Assembly: GCA_003265435.1 (NCBI GenBank)
Contig: NOXC01000001.1
Span: forward strand, 186,001-250,000
DNA from: Cellvibrionaceae bacterium AOL6
GTDB taxonomy: Bacteria > Pseudomonadota > Gammaproteobacteria > Pseudomonadales > Cellvibrionaceae
Length of the DNA: 64,000 bases
Reading direction: 5' to 3'
The translations under genes and the position numbers were made by a program. Shown in pieces: positions 30,983-38,815 of the stretch (the stretch's first letter is position 1; each line of letters opens with the position of its first letter). The notes under the pieces were generated by a model. The model saw nothing but the letters and a program-made list of their open reading frames with translations. It searched no databases and was not told the DNA's origin.

Positions 30983-32176
30983 TTATTGCATTGACGCGCT
31001 GATAATTGCGATTAATTCTCTCGCCAGGCTGTTTTTATTCTGTCGAGGCAATTCATGCTCAACATTGTGCCCCAATACCGTGACGGCATTGTGATCACTG
31101 TTAAATCCAATATCGGACGTGGACACATCATTGGCAATCACCAAATCGAGCCCTTTTCGCACAAGCTTATCGCGCGCGTGACGCAGTACTTGTTCTGTTT
31201 CGGCCGCGAAGCCGACAACATAAGGCCGACGCTCCGATCGCGCCACATCCGCGATGATATCGGGATTCTGAACCAGGGTAAGCGTCAGCTCTCCCCCCTG
31301 CTTTTTCATCTTCTGTGTCGCGACCTCGGCCACACGATAGTCGGCAACGGCCGCGGCACCAATAAACACGTCTGCCTGAGGCGCCAGATTTAGCGCTTCG
31401 CGATGCATGTCTTGAGCGGATTCGACTGCGCGACATTCCACGCCCTCCGGCACCGCAATATTCACCGGCCCGGAAATCAGTACCACCTTCGCACCGGCCT
31501 CATACGCGGCTTGGGCAAGTGCGTAACCCATTTTCCCCGAGCTGTGATTGCTGATGTAACGTACCGGGTCGATTGGCTCTCGCGTGGGCCCCGCCGTGAT
31601 CACAACGGTACGCCCTGCCAAGGCACCGGTCTCAAAGAGGCTTTCGCAAAAATCTGCAATCGCGGGCGGCTCGACCATACGGCCGGCGCCGACATCACCG
31701 CACGCCTGCTCCCCTTCTGCAGGCCCCACACTGAGCACAGCCCGCTTGCGCAAGATATCGAGATTTGCCTGCGTGGCCGGATGATGCCACATGGCTTGAT
31801 TCATCGCCGGTGCAAGTACCATTGGGCTGCGGCAAGCCAGCACCAGTGTTGTTAGCAGGTCGCCAGCTTCTCCCGCAGCAAGTCGTGCGATCGTGTCCGC
31901 TGTGGTAGGTGCAATCACCATCAACTCCGCCCAGCGGGCGAGTTCGATGTGCCCCATGCCCGCTTCCGCCACTGGGTCCAGCAACGCGGTATGCACTGGG
32001 TTGCCTGACAGCGCCTGCAGAGTCAAAGGCGTGATAAAGGTCTGTGCGGCGGGCGTCATCACCACGCGCACGTCCGCGCCTCGGCGACGATATTCACGTA
32101 CGAGCTCGGCGCTTTTGTAGGCCGCAATGCCGCCGGTTATGCCGAGTAGTATCCTTTTATTGGCAAGTGATGACAT
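30983..32176 (-). CDS. coaBC: Bifunctional phosphopantothenoylcysteine decarboxylase / phosphopantothenate-cysteine ligase
   Basis: 397 residues from ATG 32176; an earlier TTG-type start would add 20 residues without similarity. CoaC half: 'RILLGITGGIAAYKSAELVREYRRRGADVRVVMT', the active-site region 'PAMNQAMWHHPATQANLDIL', and 'GEQACGDVGAGRM'. CoaB half: 'VVITAGPTREPIDPVRYISNHSSGKMGYALAQAA', 'AAVADYRVAE', 'KMKKQG' and 'VIANDVSTSDIGFNSDHNAVTVL'. Two steps of coenzyme A synthesis. In Pseudomonas dut follows coaBC; here algC follows after only nine bases. Confidence 0.96.
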   Translation of the reverse strand: MSSLANKRILLGITGGIAAYKSAELVREYRRRGADVRVVMTPAAQTFITPLTLQALSGNPVHTALLDPVAEAGMGHIELARWAELMVIAPTTADTIARLAAGEAGDLLTTLVLACRSPMVLAPAMNQAMWHHPATQANLDILRKRAVLSVGPAEGEQACGDVGAGRMVEPPAIADFCESLFETGALAGRTVVITAGPTREPIDPVRYISNHSSGKMGYALAQAAYEAGAKVVLISGPVNIAVPEGVECRAVESAQDMHREALNLAPQADVFIGAAAVADYRVAEVATQKMKKQGGELTLTLVQNPDIIADVARSERRPYVVGFAAETEQVLRHARDKLVRKGLDLVIANDVSTSDIGFNSDHNAVTVLGHNVEHELPRQNKNSLARELIAIISASMQ

Positions 32177-32197
32177 GTCCTGATCCGCTATGCTAGT

Positions 32198-32220
32198 TTT
32201 CGGCGCATTGGGAGCCGAAA
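32198..32220 (-). promoter_or_regulatory. Small hairpin in the coaBC upstream region
   Basis: TTTCGGC at 32198-32204 and GCCGAAA at 32214-32220, loop of 9 bases, about 20 bases before the coaBC start. It may lie in the leader RNA or be part of an operator between coaBC and radC; the role is unknown. Confidence 0.25.
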
Positions 32221-32336
32221 GCCCCGAACAATGCACAGCAAATTTATGCGCCAGAATAGCATCAATCTCAGGTCTTTGTTAGTGCTCACTTCGTGCGGTT
32301 CCTCTCTTTGAGGTGCTTCTTCGACAAGGACGTATT

Positions 32337-33011
32337 ATGACCATTAAAGAATGGCCTGATCACGAGCGGCCGCGAGAAAAACTCCTGAATCTGGGCGCTG
32401 CGTCGCTGTCGGATGCGGAACTGCTCGCCATTTTTCTCCGTACGGGCTGCGCTGGCCTTTCAGCCGTCGACCTCGCCCGCCAACTACTGAGCCGCTTTGG
32501 CGGGCTCAGGCCGCTTCTAGAAGCCTCTCAACGCGACTTTTGCGAGGCCCGAGGACTGGGCATCGCAAAATACACGCAGCTGCAGGCCGTGCTGGAGATG
32601 GCGCGACGACACCTTGCCGAAGCGTTGAAAACCCAACCCCAATTCAGCGCGAGTGAAGACGTGAAACGCTACTTCACCGCGCAGCTCCGCCACTGCGAAT
32701 CCGAGGTCTTCGCGCTCCTGTACCTCGACAACCAGCACCGCATGCTGGCCTATGACGAGCTCTTTTACGGCACTATAGACGCCGCGAACGTCTATCCCCG
32801 TGAAGTCGTCAAATCCGCGCTGAGCCACAATGCGGCAGCTGTGATCTTTGCCCATAATCACCCCTCCGGAGTCGCCGAGCCCAGCCAAGCCGACCGACAG
32901 ATTACGGAACGATTGCGCGCGGCTCTGGCGCTGGTGGATATTCGCAGCCTCGATCACATCGTGATCGGTGACGGGGATGTCGTCTCCTTCGCGGAGCGTG
33001 GATGGCTGTAA
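32337..33011 (+). CDS. radC: RadC family protein
   Basis: 224 residues from ATG 32337, seven bases after an AAGGA site. It has an N-terminal helix-hairpin-helix-like region ('[27 protein letters not shown]') and the JAB/MPN+ metalloprotease-like motif '[16 protein letters not shown]', preceded by '[18 protein letters not shown]'. Despite the name, a DNA-repair role is doubtful and the family function is unknown. Divergent from coaBC, as in many gammaproteobacteria. Confidence 0.94.
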   Translation: MTIKEWPDHERPREKLLNLGAASLSDAELLAIFLRTGCAGLSAVDLARQLLSRFGGLRPLLEASQRDFCEARGLGIAKYTQLQAVLEMARRHLAEALKTQPQFSASEDVKRYFTAQLRHCESEVFALLYLDNQHRMLAYDELFYGTIDAANVYPREVVKSALSHNAAAVIFAHNHPSGVAEPSQADRQITERLRAALALVDIRSLDHIVIGDGDVVSFAERGWL

Positions 33012-33036
33012 TTCATGCCGTTTTCAGCAAAAATCG

Positions 33037-33065
33037 TTGCGGAGCGCTCTGCTTTCTGGTATAAA
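33037..33065 (+). promoter_or_regulatory. Sigma-70-type promoter of rpmB-rpmG
   Basis: TTGCGG at 33037-33042, a 17-base spacer, and TATAAA at 33060-33065, giving a leader of about 135 bases before the L28 start. Confidence 0.6.
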
Positions 33066-33205
33066 TCGCGCCTCTTTTTTGACCAACCCTCGGACTGGCG
33101 TCCAAATCCGGCGTTTCAGGATGACGAACCACGGTTATTGGTCACCTAAATAACTTGATTGCCGCCTGCTATTGAACTCGGCGGGCCGAAGAAATAGAGG
33201 CTGAT

Positions 33206-33442
33206 ATGTCTAGAGTATGTCAAGTTACCGGTAAACGTCCGGTAACGGGTAACAATGTTTCTCACGCAAAGAACCACACCAAGCGTCGTTTTTTGCCTAA
33301 CTTGCACTCTCACCGTTTCTGGGTAGAGTCTGAAAAGCGTTTTGTGAAGCTGCGCGTTTCATCGAAAGGCCTGCGCATTATCGATAAGAAAGGTATCGAA
33401 ACTGTGCTGTCTGAGATCCGTGCCCGCGGCGAAAAAGTTTAA
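33206..33442 (+). CDS. rpmB: 50S ribosomal protein L28
   Basis: 78 residues, exactly the family length, with '[29 protein letters not shown]' at the N-terminus (first residues of the classic L28 signature) and '[23 protein letters not shown]' at the end. First gene of the rpmB-rpmG operon. Codon use is strongly biased (GGT, CGT, AAC), as expected for a ribosomal protein. Confidence 0.98.
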   Translation: MSRVCQVTGKRPVTGNNVSHAKNHTKRRFLPNLHSHRFWVESEKRFVKLRVSSKGLRIIDKKGIETVLSEIRARGEKV

Positions 33443-33453
33443 GGAGCTGAGTC

Positions 33454-33609
33454 ATGCGCGATAAGATCCGTTTGAATTCCACCGCTGGTACTGGTCACTT
33501 CTACACCACTGACAAGAACAAGCGCAACATGCCTGGTAAGTTCGAGATCAAAAAATTTGATCCCGTTGTACGTAAGCATGTGATCTACAAGGAAGGCAAG
33601 ATCAAGTAA
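33454..33609 (+). CDS. rpmG: 50S ribosomal protein L33
   Basis: 51 residues, ATG 33454 to TAA 33609, with an AAGGAG ribosome site overlapping the end of rpmB. The protein begins [19 protein letters not shown] and ends '[11 protein letters not shown]', typical of L33. It lacks the CXXC zinc ribbon, so it is the zinc-free form. Confidence 0.97.
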   Translation: MRDKIRLNSTAGTGHFYTTDKNKRNMPGKFEIKKFDPVVRKHVIYKEGKIK

Positions 33610-33626
33610 TTGATCTTTGCACTTTC

Positions 33627-33655
33627 AAAAAGGCCCGGTTCATCCGGGTTTTTTT
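33627..33655 (+). terminator. Rho-independent terminator of rpmB-rpmG
   Basis: CCCGG-TTCAT-CCGGG stem-loop preceded by an A-run and followed by seven T residues, 18 bases after the rpmG stop. Confidence 0.92.
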
Positions 33656-33688
33656 ATGCCCGTCATTTACGCAACGAGTGTATAAGCC

Positions 33689-34501
33689 GTGCCTGAGCTG
33701 CCTGAAGTCGAGACCACCCGTAGAGGCTTAGCGCCACATTGTGAAGGACGCTCACTGACCGCCCTGCAGCTGCGCGATACGCGACTGCGATGGCCCGTGC
33801 AGAGCGACCTCGCCGAGCAACTCTGCGGACATACGCTGCAGACCATAGACCGACGCGGCAAATACCTGCTTTTCCGTTTTGAACACGGCACCCTTCTCGT
33901 CCATCTCGGTATGAGTGGCAGCATGCGCGTGATGCCCAGCCACAGCGCGCCGGGTAAGCACGATCACGTCGATCTGTGTTTCGGTGAGCAGTGCTTACGC
34001 TACAACGACCCACGTCGCTTTGGCTGCATGCTGTGGACGCAAGACGACCCCGCCAAACATGCTCTGATTGCGCATCTCGGCCCAGAGCCCCTGCACGACA
34101 CGTTCAACGCTGAATATCTGTTTCAAAAAAGCCGGGGCCGAAGTCAGGCGCTGAAAACCTTCCTGATGGACAGTCGCATAGTGGTGGGCGTGGGGAATAT
34201 CTACGCAAACGAGGCGTTGCATCGCGCTGGCCTGCATCCGCTCAAAGCGGCGGGGAAACTCTCCCGCCCCAAGAGCGAGGTTCTGGTCAATGAAATCAAG
34301 CAGGTACTCGATCACGCCATTCAGCGCGGCGGCACGACGCTGCGAGATTTCGTCGGCGGCGATGGGAAACCCGGATATTTTGCGCAGGAATTATTTGTTT
34401 ATGGGCGAGGTGGCGAACCGTGCAAGCAATGCGGGAAACCCCTAACTGAAAAAGCAGTGGCACAACGTACCACCGTCTATTGCACGGCCTGCCAACGCTG
34501 A
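33689..34501 (+). CDS. mutM: Formamidopyrimidine-DNA glycosylase
   Basis: 270 residues from GTG 33689; after removal of Met the catalytic Pro and Glu begin 'PELPEVETTRRGL', which fixes the start. Other landmarks are the beta-hairpin lysine in 'RRGKYLLF', 'LLVHLGMSGSMRV', the H2TH region 'VVGVGNIYANEALHRAGLHP', and a C-terminal zinc finger with four cysteines ('CKQCGKPL' and 'YCTAC'). It removes 8-oxoguanine and formamidopyrimidines. The rpmB-rpmG-mutM order is like that of E. coli. Confidence 0.97.
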   Translation: MPELPEVETTRRGLAPHCEGRSLTALQLRDTRLRWPVQSDLAEQLCGHTLQTIDRRGKYLLFRFEHGTLLVHLGMSGSMRVMPSHSAPGKHDHVDLCFGEQCLRYNDPRRFGCMLWTQDDPAKHALIAHLGPEPLHDTFNAEYLFQKSRGRSQALKTFLMDSRIVVGVGNIYANEALHRAGLHPLKAAGKLSRPKSEVLVNEIKQVLDHAIQRGGTTLRDFVGGDGKPGYFAQELFVYGRGGEPCKQCGKPLTEKAVAQRTTVYCTACQR

Positions 34502-34513
34502 CCGTAGCCAGCC

Positions 34514-34684
34514 TCAGTATCCGCTGCGATAAAGTCGCACAGCCAGCCAGATAAAGCCCATCGCGGCCAGTGTATAGCCCCCGGCCGCCAGCCAAACTGA
34601 CATTGGCGTAATGACAGCCGCGGCGATGACAATGGCCACGGCGGTTAATGCATGGGTCCACAAACTCAACGTCAACGTACTCAT
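34514..34684 (-). CDS. Hypothetical small membrane protein
   Basis: 56 residues from ATG 34684, preceded by a strong GGAGGG ribosome site. Two hydrophobic helices cover almost the whole chain ('LWTHALTAVAIVIAAAVI' and 'VWLAAGGYTLAAMGFIWLAVRLY'), ending in a short basic tail 'RSGY'. Not recognised. Convergent with mutM, 12 bases apart. Confidence 0.6.
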   Translation of the reverse strand: MSTLTLSLWTHALTAVAIVIAAAVITPMSVWLAAGGYTLAAMGFIWLAVRLYRSGY

Positions 34685-34807
34685 CGCGCTCCCTCCTGGT
34701 CGCAGTGAAGTTGATTTCGCTGGCATGCACGCCCTGGAATAAGACAGGTACCGCCCTTCCGGCAGCCCCGTCTCGCTAGTGGAAATTTGCGATCAATCGC
34801 AGACCCA

Positions 34808-35527
34808 CTATTTTGCAAGCACCTCGCGTTGAAGGGCATTCAGTTCACGAATCCCTTTTTTCGCCAGAGCAAACATTTCAGCGAAGTTCGCTTCAGAAAA
34901 AGGCTCTTTTTCAGCCGTTCCCTGAATCTCGATCAGGCCACCATCGTCAGCCATGACCATGTTCATGTCCGTATCGGCAGCAGAGTCCTCTGGATAATCC
35001 AAGTCCAGAACCGCCTGCCCTTGATAGATGCCCACCGACACCGAGGCGATCATACGCTTTAATGGATCGCCCGTAATGATTTTTTCACGTTGCATGTAGC
35101 GAATGGCATCCACCAGCGCCACACACGCTCCGGTTATTGACGCTGTACGCGTGCCACCGTCGGCCTGGATCACATCACAGTCGATTAAAATCTGATTTTC
35201 ACCCAGTGCTTTCATATCCACCGCGGCTCTCAACGAGCGGCCAATGAGGCGCTGGATTTCCACTGTGCGTCCACCCTGCTTGCCCCGTGAAGCTTCACGC
35301 CCCATTCGCGTACCGGTCGATCGCGGCAACATGCCATATTCCGCCGTGACCCAGCCCTGACCTTCCCCTTTGAGAAAGCGAGGTACGCCTTCTTCAACAC
35401 TGGCGGTGCAAATCACCTTCGTGTTGCCAAACTCCACCAGTACCGAACCTTCAGCATGGCAGGTGAATTCACGTGTGATACGAATATCTCTGAGTTGATC
35501 GGGCGCGCGGCCGCTGGGTCGGGTCAT
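34808..35527 (-). CDS. rph: Ribonuclease PH
   Basis: 239 residues, full family length. A phosphate-dependent 3'-5' exoribonuclease that trims tRNA 3' ends. Motifs: '[19 protein letters not shown]', '[38 protein letters not shown]', '[39 protein letters not shown]', and '[30 protein letters not shown]'. Divergent from yicC over a 159-base gap, the order found in Pseudomonas. Confidence 0.97.
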   Translation of the reverse strand: MTRPSGRAPDQLRDIRITREFTCHAEGSVLVEFGNTKVICTASVEEGVPRFLKGEGQGWVTAEYGMLPRSTGTRMGREASRGKQGGRTVEIQRLIGRSLRAAVDMKALGENQILIDCDVIQADGGTRTASITGACVALVDAIRYMQREKIITGDPLKRMIASVSVGIYQGQAVLDLDYPEDSAADTDMNMVMADDGGLIEIQGTAEKEPFSEANFAEMFALAKKGIRELNALQREVLAK

Positions 35528-35686
35528 GAAGCTCTCCTGAATTTGAGGCGTATTATACGGACTGTGCGCTTCGGTTACAGTGTCGATTTACACACAATTC
35601 ACAGGCTTTCGCCGGGTACATTGTTGACCGGTTTCACTCAGTGTTACCATGTCCGGCCACTCCGCATGGCAGAAATAGGTTAATGT

Positions 35687-36553
35687 ATGCCTCGTAGCAT
35701 GACGGGCTTTGCCCGAATCGAACACCAGGCCCCTTGGGGCACCATCGCCTGCGAGATCCGCAGCGTAAATCATCGCTATCTTGAGCCTACTCTGCGCCTC
35801 CCGGAAAATCTGCGCGCACTGGAGGGCGATTTCCGCACGCTGTTAAAAGAGCGTATCAGTCGCGGTAAAGTCGAAGCCTCTGTGTTCATCAAATTAGAGA
35901 GCGCCGGACAACACGACCTCGCGCTCAACACGGAACTCGCAGAAAAAATCCAATCCCTCGCGAGCGAGGTGGCGTCAAAACTCAGCACCGCGGCACCCAT
36001 TAACCCCATTGACGTTCTGAAATGGCCCGGCGTGTTGCAAAGCGCCGAAGTGGACAAAGCCGAGCTCGAATCCCATGCGCTCGACACGTTTCAACGCACC
36101 CTAGATACGCTTGTGACCAATCGCGAGCGAGAAGGTGAAGAGTTGAAAAAATTCATCAAGCAACGCCTCGATGACGTGGCCGAGCACGTCGCGCGCGTGC
36201 GCATACGCCTGCCCGAAATCCTCGAAGCCCACCAATTGAAATTGCGTGAAAAACTCGACGCCATGAAAGTGGACGTCGATGAAGACCGTCTGGCACAAGA
36301 GCTTGTGTTTATTGCGCAAAAAGCCGATGTGGCAGAAGAGCTCGACCGTCTGGAAGCGCACATCAGCGAGGTCAAACTCACACTGAAACAACAAAAACCC
36401 ATCGGCCGCCGCCTCGACTTTTTAATGCAGGAATTAAATCGAGAAGCGAACACGCTGAGCTCGAAATCCATGGCGAGTGATACCACGCAAAGTGCGGTGG
36501 ATTTGAAGGTGTTGATTGAGCAGATGCGCGAGCAGGTGCAGAATATAGAATAG
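35687..36553 (+). CDS. yicC: YicC-family endoribonuclease
   Basis: 288 residues. N-terminal YicC_N domain 'SMTGFARIEHQAPWGTIACEIRSVNHRYLEPTLRLPENLR', then 'RGKVEASVFIK', and the C-terminal DUF1732 domain with 'RLAQELVFIAQKADVAEELDRLEAHI' and 'KPIGRRLDFLMQELNREANTLSSKS', both diagnostic. YicC proteins are endoribonucleases implicated in small-RNA turnover and stationary-phase survival. The stop codon lies inside a bidirectional terminator hairpin. In related genomes gmk follows directly; here a 12-kb block intervenes. Confidence 0.95.
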   Translation: MPRSMTGFARIEHQAPWGTIACEIRSVNHRYLEPTLRLPENLRALEGDFRTLLKERISRGKVEASVFIKLESAGQHDLALNTELAEKIQSLASEVASKLSTAAPINPIDVLKWPGVLQSAEVDKAELESHALDTFQRTLDTLVTNREREGEELKKFIKQRLDDVAEHVARVRIRLPEILEAHQLKLREKLDAMKVDVDEDRLAQELVFIAQKADVAEELDRLEAHISEVKLTLKQQKPIGRRLDFLMQELNREANTLSSKSMASDTTQSAVDLKVLIEQMREQVQNIE

Positions 36554-36593
36554 AAACACGACACCGCTCTTTAAGAGCGGAGTCGCGTTTCTA
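36551..36593. terminator. Bidirectional terminator containing both stop codons
   Basis: A 43-base imperfect hairpin: TAGAAAC pairs with GTTTCTA at the base and CCGCTCT with AGAGCGG at the top, around a TTA loop, with small mismatches between. The TAG of yicC (36551-36553) and the TAG of the convergent HAD gene (complement of 36591-36593) are the two ends of the stem. Confidence 0.8.
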
Positions 36594-37601
36594 TTCAGGG
36601 TAAATGACACTCCAGTCCTTTTTCATATCCACTACTACCCAGCCGCGGGCATCGGCTTCATCCAATGCTTTGTCGAGTTTGCCAATGTGAGAATCGCGAT
36701 CATAGGCGTATTCCCGCTTGGCGTCCGTGTGATGGACAATCAAGCCAAAGCGCGGTGTGCTGTCTTCGGCATTACGCATCACGGTGGTGTATTGCAGCAT
36801 TTGTAAATCGCCATCGGAGTTACCTGCCGCGAGGATGGGGCGCCGACCAATATGGCGATAAATGCCCACCGGTTTTCCGGCTTTGTCGTCGACCAGATTC
36901 ACCTCCGCTTCTTTGATGATCGTAGGGACACCGTCTTTCATTTCAAAGCGCGCCTCCAAGGTACTGCCCACCACATTTTGGGGTGGCACACCGTAGATCT
37001 CTTCGGCAAACACGCGGAGAAAATCGATACCGCCTCCGGACACGATGTACACCTCGAAGTCGTTGGCTCTCAGGTAATCAAGCAACTCCAGCATCGGTTG
37101 ATAGACCATCTGGGTGTAGCGTTTGCCGGTTTCAGGGTGCCGCGCGGTGTTCAACCATTCGGACACGTGTGCTGTGAATGCGTCACTTGAAATATTAGTG
37201 TGCGACACACCCACAATTTTCATCAGCCCTTCCATGCCGCTCGCCATGATACCGTCCAGGTCATCGTTCAATACGCTTTTATAGGGCTCTGTCTCTTTCC
37301 ATTCTGGATGCGTATCCAAATTGGCCTTGATCTGATCAAAAGCATAGAGTGCTTGAAAATACAGTGGCTGTTCCGCCCACAGGGTACCGTCATTGTCGAA
37401 GACCGCTACGCGCTCTTCGGGTGCGACATATTGATCGCCCTGCGAATTCGTCACACTGGAAACAAAATTCAAGAGCGCCGTTTTACGCGGCCCTTCTTTC
37501 CAGGAGGGTAATGGGTCGGCCTGAGCCTGTGCGGCGATCACATAGGCTAGAGATAAACACATGAAAAAGAACGTAGCGAGAAAGCGGCGCTGTGTTTTCA
37601 T
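36591..37601 (-). CDS. Exported HAD-family phosphatase-like hydrolase
   Basis: 336 residues. The signal peptide is 'FLATFFFMCLSLAYVIAAQAQA', so the protein is probably periplasmic. HAD motifs: motif I 'VAVFDNDGTLW' with the nucleophile Asp, motif II around 'YIVSGGG', and motif IV 'ILAAGNSDGDLQML'. The cap region between them is about 100 residues. Substrate unknown; phosphomonoesters are most likely. It is the last gene of the Bat/MoxR operon, 30 bases after batD, and related secreted HAD proteins often lie near sulfatase genes, as here. Confidence 0.85.
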   Translation of the reverse strand: MKTQRRFLATFFFMCLSLAYVIAAQAQADPLPSWKEGPRKTALLNFVSSVTNSQGDQYVAPEERVAVFDNDGTLWAEQPLYFQALYAFDQIKANLDTHPEWKETEPYKSVLNDDLDGIMASGMEGLMKIVGVSHTNISSDAFTAHVSEWLNTARHPETGKRYTQMVYQPMLELLDYLRANDFEVYIVSGGGIDFLRVFAEEIYGVPPQNVVGSTLEARFEMKDGVPTIIKEAEVNLVDDKAGKPVGIYRHIGRRPILAAGNSDGDLQMLQYTTVMRNAEDSTPRFGLIVHHTDAKREYAYDRDSHIGKLDKALDEADARGWVVVDMKKDWSVIYPE

Positions 37602-37630
37602 AAACTTTCCTTACGGGTGAAATATTCGAA

Positions 37631-38815
37631 TTACGGGTTAAGCGGTTGTAGCGTGTTACGTTGATGTGCATGGTGCTGCTTTAAGGTACGTCTGAGCTCA
37701 ATCAGTTGCTGCACGGCATCCTTGCTGATCGTCTCGTTGAGATAAAGGTGCTTTTCTATTCCAAGCAGTAGCGCATTTTTGGCTTGAAATAATTGCGTGT
37801 CTGTCTGTGCCTGTGCCCCCCAGGTTTCCCACCAACGCTGGAAGGTGACTATTGTTTCGGTGTTCGCCTGCTGAAGTTGTTGTTTAAGGCTTCGGTATAA
37901 GCCATACTCGCTTTGCTTGAAACGTTGAACGGTGGGCTTTAAGTACCACACGCCCAGCGCCAGCATGGCGAAGCACGCGATCGCAATCAGCGCCAGCAGA
38001 ATTAAACGCGTTGGAGGGAGTGGGCCCGCCTCGACCGTCCAATCCCGGCCCTCAATCGTCACCGTTTTCAGTTCATCTGCGTCAGGATCATAGTATTGCA
38101 GCCGCAATGTTTCGAAATGCAGTGGGCCCTCTTCCTGAATCAGATAGCGCACTCGCTCTTGGCGCTGACCTTGTAACTCGCCATCCACAACCGTGTCGTC
38201 AACCACCGGATTGGCATCGTACGCGCTCGTACCCTGTGGCGCGTTCTGCAGTAGCGGTGGGACAAAAAGGGCGGAGCTTTTATCGAGCTTTATCGTGATA
38301 CGGCGCTCGAGAGAATCCCCAACGTGAAGCGGTTCCGACACAGACCACTGCTGATCTACGGTCACATTACTCGCCAGTATCAGCGGCTTCAGATTGCGCG
38401 CGCCGTCGGGCAGAGTGGCTTGAAACTGCACAGGTTCCAGAGCAACCTCGTGTGTCTGAGCAACGCCGTTATCGCTGTACTGCAATGAGAGGGTCGGCAT
38501 GGTGACGGTGTAGGCGCCTTCCGCCATTGGCACGACGAGATAGTCTTTAACCACGCCTGACCAAGTCTCACCGTCGACGGTCTCGGACGTGGGATAACTG
38601 CTACGCCCACTGCTTACTGTCAGTAAATTCACCGCGTCGACTTCATCAAAGTAGACGGGCTTGGTAAACCACGTCGGAATCAACACCTTCACCGAAATGG
38701 TGTTGATCGATCCGACGCGCAATTCACTCTGCTGAACGCTCACCGACACCTTGGGTTCAGCAACCAGGTAGGGGGAGCAAAGCGCGAGCAGCAGAAAACA
38801 CTTAGGCAGCTTCAT
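37631..38815 (-). CDS. batD: BatD-family protein
   Basis: 394 residues. Signal peptide 'LPKCFLLLALCSPYLVAEPK'; a beta-rich region typical of BatD ('VSVSVQQSELRVGSINTISVKVLIPTWFTKPVYFDEVDAVNLL'); one helix ('LPPTRLILLALIAIACFAMLALGVWYL'); and a cytoplasmic tail of about 110 residues. BatD belongs to the Bat (Bacteroides aerotolerance) set found with MoxR ATPases and VWA proteins; its biochemical role is not established. The ATG overlaps the stop of the upstream VWA-TPR gene by four bases. Confidence 0.85.
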   Translation of the reverse strand: MKLPKCFLLLALCSPYLVAEPKVSVSVQQSELRVGSINTISVKVLIPTWFTKPVYFDEVDAVNLLTVSSGRSSYPTSETVDGETWSGVVKDYLVVPMAEGAYTVTMPTLSLQYSDNGVAQTHEVALEPVQFQATLPDGARNLKPLILASNVTVDQQWSVSEPLHVGDSLERRITIKLDKSSALFVPPLLQNAPQGTSAYDANPVVDDTVVDGELQGQRQERVRYLIQEEGPLHFETLRLQYYDPDADELKTVTIEGRDWTVEAGPLPPTRLILLALIAIACFAMLALGVWYLKPTVQRFKQSEYGLYRSLKQQLQQANTETIVTFQRWWETWGAQAQTDTQLFQAKNALLLGIEKHLYLNETISKDAVQQLIELRRTLKQHHAHQRNTLQPLNP

